NCBI GenBank assembly: GCA_964623885.1 | Contig: CAZUVM010000016.1 | Span: forward strand, 1 to 27,354 | DNA length: 27,354 nucleotides | Direction: 5' to 3' | Origin: CAZUVM01 sp964623885 | GTDB taxonomy: Bacteria > Verrucomicrobiota > Verrucomicrobiia > Limisphaerales > UBA8199 | Shown here: one piece after another, positions 24,201-27,354 of the stretch | Layout of the letters: each line of letters opens with the position of its first letter | How positions within the stretch are numbered: position 1 is the stretch's first letter | The notes under the pieces: generated by a model | What the model saw: only the letters and a program-made list of their open reading frames with translations | The model's database searches: none | What the model was told of the DNA's origin: nothing | Translations under genes and position numbers: made by a program

Positions 24201-27200
24201 TAGATGACCAGAGTGTGCCATCGGGATTGGCTACCTGGATGAGCTGATTGTTGGAGATCGGCGCAGCGAGCTGCAGATAGAGCGAGTTCTCGATGCGCAG
24301 GTCATAACCGGCCATCGGCGCGTAGAGCGGACGGCGTTTGAAACCAACGGCGCTCACGGCGACCGGTTGGCCATTGGCCGTAACGACGAATTGGCTGGCG
24401 GACGGCGCAGTAAGCGTGCCGGAATTGACGAAGTTCCAGCTGGTCACCGAGGCCGGGTCCGGCTGCTTTGTGTTGATCAGCTTCAACTCGAGCAGTGTCG
24501 GTGTGAGAATGTGGAGGGCGGTATCGCCGACCTTGGGCAACTGCGGCGTAACGTAGTCGATGGAACTGACGTTCGGAATGGAATTGGTGATTGCGGAAAC
24601 GATATTGGTTCCCGCCAGGTTGGTGTTGGATCCGCCGCCCACAAGGTTCGTATTGGAGCCTCCACCCACGATGTTGGTATTGGAACCGGTCGAATTGGTG
24701 TTCGAACCACTGCCGACAATATTCGTGCCTGTGCCGGTGCCGTTAGTCGAAGTGATTGGGAAACCACTGTTGGTCACGACAGCCGAAGCTTTTCCGGCAT
24801 AATCCCAGGTGGCACGGCCATCAAACTGACTGAAGGCCAAACCATTGAGAGTTGAGCCGGCCAGGCCGACCTGAGTAGCCGGAACCTGGAGAAGTACCCA
24901 TTGGCCTGCGGAGGGCAGAGGTCCCATGTAGACCTGTCCCGGTGTGCCGGGAGTGCCGTAATTAATACTGTTGGTGCCCCAATAGGCGCGATGCTGCCAT
25001 GTGCCGTCGTTCCACTGGAGCATGATCTCGCTCGGGAGATTGGCCGGATCGAGGTAGACGTAAGCGAACAGAACATCACCCGCATTTACGCCGAGGGTCT
25101 GCGTGGCGCCGGTGAAGTAATGCTGGTGCAAGCCCGCCGAAATCGCAGACTGATTGGCGAGGCTGCCCGAGAACGGCGCGGGATTACTGCTCACCCAATT
25201 CCAAACATCGTTGCCGTCTGTGCCCGGCGTCGCACCGGCAGGCAGCGCATCATCGACCCAGGCAACCGGGTTGCTGAGGCTGACTGAGTTGGTAGAGGCA
25301 ATCGAGTTAGTGCTCGTATCGTTGAAGTTAGTGGATGTCACAGTCGAGCCGCCACTGCTGGTTATCAATGCCGTTGCTTTGCCGGCATCATCCCAGGTAG
25401 CACGACCGCCATATTGGCTGAAGGCCATACCGGTGAGAGTGGAACCCTCCAGGCCAAGCTGGCTGGCGGGCACCTGAAGGAGCACCCATTGGCCTGCTGC
25501 AGGCAGGGCACCCATATTCACAAGGCGCGGCGTGCCACCCAGACCGTAATTGATGTTGTTTTGTCCCCAATAGGCGCGGTGCTCCCAGGAACCATTGTTC
25601 CACTGAAGCATGATCTCGCTGGGGAGATTCGCAGGGTCGAGATAGACGTAAGCACAGAGTACGTCGCCCGTATTGACGGTGAGCGTCTGCGTCGCAGAGG
25701 TGAAATAGTGCTGATGCAGGCCGCCACTGATAGTGGACTGATTGGCGAGGCTTCCCGAGTAGGGTGTTGGATTGCTGCCTACCCAAGTCCAGGCATCACC
25801 CCCATCGCTGCCGGGGACAGCTCCTGCCGGTAACGCATCGTCGACCCAGCTTTGAACCGTAACCGCCGGCGAGGAATTAGTATTCCCGGCGCTGACCGTA
25901 TTGGTGGAAGAACCAGCCGAGTTGGTGGAAGTGATTGGCGAGCCGCCGCTGTTGGTTACAACGGCGGAAGCTTTGCCCGCGTAGTCCCAAGTAGCGCGGC
26001 CGTCGGCCAGTGTAAAAGACATGCCACTAACGGATGTTCCGCCGAGCCCGACTGCATTAGCCGGGACCTGGAGCAGCACCCATTGGCCAGCAGCGGGCAA
26101 GGGCCCCATATATACACGACCGGCGGTACTGGCGGTGCCGTAACCAATCGAGTTGGCACCCCAGTAGGCGCGATGTTCCCACGAGCCGTTAAACCATTGG
26201 AGCATTACCTCGCTTGGGAGATTGGCCGGGTCGAGATACACATAGGCATAAAGCACGTCCCCTGAGTTCACGCTCAAGGTCTGTGTTGCGGAAGTGAAGT
26301 AGTGCTGGTGCAAGCCCGCGCTGACCATCGATTGATTGGCGAGGCTGCCGGAGAATGGAGTAGGATTGCTGCTCACCCAAGTCCAATCGTCGTTGCCATC
26401 AATGCCGGAGATCGCACCCGTGGGCAGCGCGTCATCGACCCAAGCCACCGGGTTGCTGAGGCTCACCGTGCCGCTTGAGTTGGTTGAGCCCGAGCTTGCA
26501 GAATTAGTGCTGGATCCGCCGGAATTGTTTCCGCCGTTACCGGTAATGAGCGCGGTAGCTTTGCCGGCCTTATCCCAGGTTGCGCGGCCATCGTATTGGC
26601 TGAACGCCATGCCCGAGATGGTCGAACCCTCGAGGCCGAGCTGGCTGGCCGGGACCTGGAGCAACACCCATTGGCCTAAAGCCGGCAGCGAGCCCATGTA
26701 GACATGGCTGGGCGTGCCGATGGTGCCGTAGCTGATGTTGTTGGCTCCCCAGGCGGCGCGGTGTTCCCAGGAACCGTTGTTCCACTGCAGCATGATCTCG
26801 CTGGGCGGATTATTCGGATCGAGATAGACGTAAGCGTAAAGGACGTCGCCGCTGTTAATGGTCAACGTCTGGCCGGCAGCACTGAAATAGTGCTGGTGTA
26901 AACCAGCACTGAGGCTGGATTGATTGGCCAGGCTGCCCGAGAACGGCGTTGGATTGCTGCTGACCCAGTTCCACGAGTCGCCGCCATCGGCGCCCGGGAC
27001 GGCACCGGTCGGTAACGCATCATCGACCCAGGTGGTCATGGCAGCCGTGTTCGTGGACGAACCGCTGTTGGTTCCTGTGGGATTATTCGTTGAGGTGCTA
27101 TTCGTGTTTGAACCCGTGCCGCCGGGGTTGGAAACAATTCCGCTAGGACCGCCCACTGGAGTCAGAAATGCGCCAACGCTGGGGTTGTAGTATGATCCGC

Positions 27201-27354
27201 TGCCAGAAACTTCGAGCTTCACGGAACGGACCATGTAATTAGTTGCGCCGGCCGGCGCAGTGTCGGTGAAACTGGTGGTGTTGATCGGCGAGGTGGTAAG
27301 CCGCGTAAACGTGCCATCTGCAGCCCCACGGTAAACGTGGTAACCGACGACGGA
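21274..27354 (-). CDS. Secreted multidomain glycoside hydrolase family 9 protein (partial)
   Basis: The frame has no stop up to the right edge, so at least 2026 residues are encoded and the N-terminus, with any signal peptide, lies outside the window. Counting from the ATG at 27234, the order is: end of an Fn3-like domain (upstream of residue 20), four ~157-residue WVDDALP modules (69-225, 265-421, 463-619, 659-815) joined by Asn/Thr/Ser linkers, then a Gly/Ser/Asn repeat linker (about 830-885). An unnamed beta domain (893-1020), a CelD_N Ig-like domain (about 1024-1125) and the GH9 catalytic domain (about 1130-1645) follow. The tail is an Ig-like domain (1650-1735), a fifth module (1741-1898) and a C-terminal Fn3-like domain. 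Catalytic candidates are D1227/D1230 in GGHHDAGDY and E1623 in NVTTEMVVLN. It probably cleaves beta-1,4-glucan or a related polysaccharide outside the cell. It is not obviously connected to the biosynthetic genes. Confidence 0.92.
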   Translation of the reverse strand, partial: SVVGYHVYRGAADGTFTRLTTSPINTTSFTDTAPAGATNYMVRSVKLEVSGSGSYYNPSVGAFLTPVGGPSGIVSNPGGTGSNTNSTSTNNPTGTNSGSSTNTAAMTTWVDDALPTGAVPGADGGDSWNWVSSNPTPFSGSLANQSSLSAGLHQHYFSAAGQTLTINSGDVLYAYVYLDPNNPPSEIMLQWNNGSWEHRAAWGANNISYGTIGTPSHVYMGSLPALGQWVLLQVPASQLGLEGSTISGMAFSQYDGRATWDKAGKATALITGNGGNNSGGSSTNSASSGSTNSSGTVSLSNPVAWVDDALPTGAISGIDGNDDWTWVSSNPTPFSGSLANQSMVSAGLHQHYFTSATQTLSVNSGDVLYAYVYLDPANLPSEVMLQWFNGSWEHRAYWGANSIGYGTASTAGRVYMGPLPAAGQWVLLQVPANAVGLGGTSVSGMSFTLADGRATWDYAGKASAVVTNSGGSPITSTNSAGSSTNTVSAGNTNSSPAVTVQSWVDDALPAGAVPGSDGGDAWTWVGSNPTPYSGSLANQSTISGGLHQHYFTSATQTLTVNTGDVLCAYVYLDPANLPSEIMLQWNNGSWEHRAYWGQNNINYGLGGTPRLVNMGALPAAGQWVLLQVPASQLGLEGSTLTGMAFSQYGGRATWDDAGKATALITSSGGSTVTSTNFNDTSTNSIASTNSVSLSNPVAWVDDALPAGATPGTDGNDVWNWVSSNPAPFSGSLANQSAISAGLHQHYFTGATQTLGVNAGDVLFAYVYLDPANLPSEIMLQWNDGTWQHRAYWGTNSINYGTPGTPGQVYMGPLPSAGQWVLLQVPATQVGLAGSTLNGLAFSQFDGRATWDYAGKASAVVTNSGFPITSTNGTGTGTNIVGSGSNTNSTGSNTNIVGGGSNTNLVGGGSNTNLAGTNIVSAITNSIPNVSSIDYVTPQLPKVGDTALHILTPTLLELKLINTKQPDPASVTSWNFVNSGTLTAPSASQFVVTANGQPVAVSAVGFKRRPLYAPMAGYDLRIENSLYLQLAAPISNNQLIQVANPDGTLWSSTANYSAKVDPLRYSPAIHVNQEGYMPNYSKKAMIGYYLGSMGEMTFPNSSGFTIVDANTGNQVFQGQLSQRPDVGWTYTPTPYQQVYEADFTAFNTPGEYRLVVPGMGGSLPFLIHDGIAMSFARAYALGLYHQRCGTNTALPYTRFTHDICHAAPATVPATTSAYPFTWTTVSNYAHSLNANNPSQIAPALDSPSTALFPFINQGPINVSGGHHDAGDYSKYTINSASLIHYLMFAVDSLPGVASLDNLGIPESGDGISDIMQEAKWEADFLAKMQDADGGFYFLVYPQNREYEDNVTPDHGDPQVVWPKTTSVTAASVAALAQCASSPLFKQTYPAAAALYLQKAKLGWQFLLNAVAKYGKNGAYQKITHYGDNFADNDELAWAACQMFLATGDTNAHQLLLSWFDPSDPSTWRWGWWHMSECYGHTIRSYAFAVQTGRATSNQLNATFLGKCQAQIAAAANDVMNFSQQSAYGTAFQTDAKTVQSAGWYFSADQAFDLAVAYQLNPNPAYMTAMVENMNYEGGCNPVNMCYITGVGWRRQRDIVSGWALNDTRVLPPSGIPVGNVQTGFNYLWDYAGELEGLCFPSDGATTAPYPFYDRWGDSWNVTTEMVVLNQARGLGMLAFLAAQGAYKTQNWTAPANASINVPTTVAPLGSNISLTLSVPGLDLTGARITWEGSGQEPNFGSTFNFTPTSSGTQVIEAEAELPDGRRAFAHATFTANSPNVVWVDDALPAGAVSGADGGDSWNWVNSSPAPFSGTLASQSAIAAGEHQHYFTSATATLAVGTGDVLYAYVYLDPANTPSEIMLQWNDGNGWEHRAYWGANNLGYGLTGTAGRVYMGALPAAGQWVQLKVPANLVGLEGATVSGMAFTLYGGRATWDTAGRLSPSSSTGDPTGTITTTIVPTIKLTSAGPMLTWPSVSGTSYKIYYKTSLSSNTWTAGPQLTATGTTTSWIDTSAPTGGQRFFVVTQLN
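21541..22014 (-). repeat. WVDDALP module, copy 5 (C-terminal)
   Basis: This segment encodes residues 1741-1898 and lies after the catalytic domain, about 530 aligned residues away from the N-terminal array. It is one residue longer (WNDGNGWEHRAYWG) and the most diverged (GEHQHYF, WVQLKVPANLVG, ATWDTAGR). Confidence 0.8.
24580..24747 (-). repeat. Coding minisatellite linker (GSNTN repeats)
   Basis: Residues 830-885 of the GH9 protein are built from short tandem units of the form GSNTN-x-x-GG, including NIVGGGSNTN, LVGGGSNTN and LAGTN. They come from imperfectly repeated DNA units of roughly 27-30 bp. This is a flexible spacer between the module array and the catalytic half, and copy number may vary between strains. 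Confidence 0.75.
24790..25260 (-). repeat. WVDDALP module, copy 4
   Basis: This segment encodes residues 659-815 (WVDDALPAGATPGTDGND to ATWDYAGK). It is the last module before the catalytic half and is followed by the Gly/Ser/Asn linker. Confidence 0.8.
25378..25848 (-). repeat. WVDDALP module, copy 3
   Basis: This segment encodes residues 463-619 (WVDDALPAGAVPGSDGGD to ATWDDAGK). It is the copy with a cysteine in the VLCAYVYLDP strand and with NMGALPAAGQWV instead of the YMG form. Confidence 0.8.
25972..26442 (-). repeat. WVDDALP module, copy 2
   Basis: This segment encodes residues 265-421 with the same length and landmarks as copy 1 (GLHQHYF, YVYLDPANLPSE, WEHRAYWG, GRATWDYAGK). It differs in carrying FTLADGRATWD in place of the FSQYDGRATWD form. 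Confidence 0.8.
26560..27030 (-). repeat. WVDDALP module, copy 1
   Basis: This segment encodes residues 69-225 of the GH9 protein (counted from the ATG at 27234). It starts WVDDALPTGAVPG and ends GRATWDKAGK. Conserved landmarks are GLHQHYF, VLYAYVYLDP, MLQWNNGSWEHRA, WVLLQVPA and GMAFSQYDGRATWD. Nearly all-beta character and conserved Trp/Tyr suggest a binding module, but no named family was recognised. Confidence 0.8.

Noticed and set aside
24790..27030. Four ~480-bp near-repeats as a DNA-level mobile element
   Set aside because: The repeats keep one reading frame, coincide with protein modules and are separated by in-frame linkers, which indicates internal domain duplication and not insertion of an element.

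Overview
The window looks like a chromosomal segment of a moderately GC-rich Gram-negative bacterium, most likely a verrucomicrobium of the Pedosphaera/Limisphaerales type. This taxonomic guess is inference. It rests on the giant secreted GH9 protein with Asn/Thr/Ser-rich linkers and a C-terminal 'LTWP...YKIYYKTSL...GGQRFFVV' Fn3-like tail, on the large sensory kinases, and on GC-rich palindromic intergenic repeats. No rRNA, tRNA, CRISPR array, insertion sequence or phage gene was seen.

Layout. (1) 1-3.8 kb holds unlinked housekeeping or stress genes: the 5' end of a minus-strand gene, an FHA protein with a Cys-rich zinc-binding-like tail, a YihY/BrkB membrane protein divergent from a MarR regulator, and a Tat-exported metallo-beta-lactamase-fold hydrolase. 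(2) 3.8-9.2 kb is a minus-strand signalling block. In transcription order it has a membrane kinase (DUF4118-like, PAS, PAS, GAF, HisKA, HATPase), a stand-alone Rcp1-like receiver coupled to it by an ATGA overlap, a receiver-HisKA_3 hybrid, a NarL/FixJ regulator and a small two-helix membrane protein. (3) 9.5-13.5 kb is a plus-strand type II biosynthetic cassette: an intact ketosynthase, an overlapping second ketosynthase without active-site residues (chain-length-factor-like), an acyl carrier protein and a flavin-dependent halogenase-like enzyme with the WxWxIP motif. (4) 13.5-14.7 kb has a cupin and a divergent HD-domain hydrolase.

(5) 14.8-21.1 kb, all minus strand, joins two modules. Upstream are a serine palmitoyltransferase-like alpha-oxoamine synthase and an extended SDR 10 bp behind it, matching the Spt/CerR pair of bacterial sphingolipid synthesis. 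Downstream is a NodU/CmcH-type O-carbamoyltransferase, followed by an SxtJ-like membrane protein, an SGNH hydrolase with a membrane anchor, and a 52-residue DUF5989 protein. A 307-bp symmetrical palindromic repeat (18418-18724) separates the two modules. (6) 21.3-27.35 kb is the 3' part of a secreted GH9 glycosidase gene running off the right edge, with five copies of a ~157-residue 'WVDDALP' module.

Most notable are the combination of a sphingoid-base module, an envelope-type carbamoyltransferase operon and a compact KS/CLF/ACP/halogenase cassette within 12 kb, the mirrored palindromic repeat, and the five-copy module of the GH9 protein. Whether the biosynthetic modules make one product (for example a carbamoylated or polyketide-modified sphingolipid) cannot be decided from the sequence.
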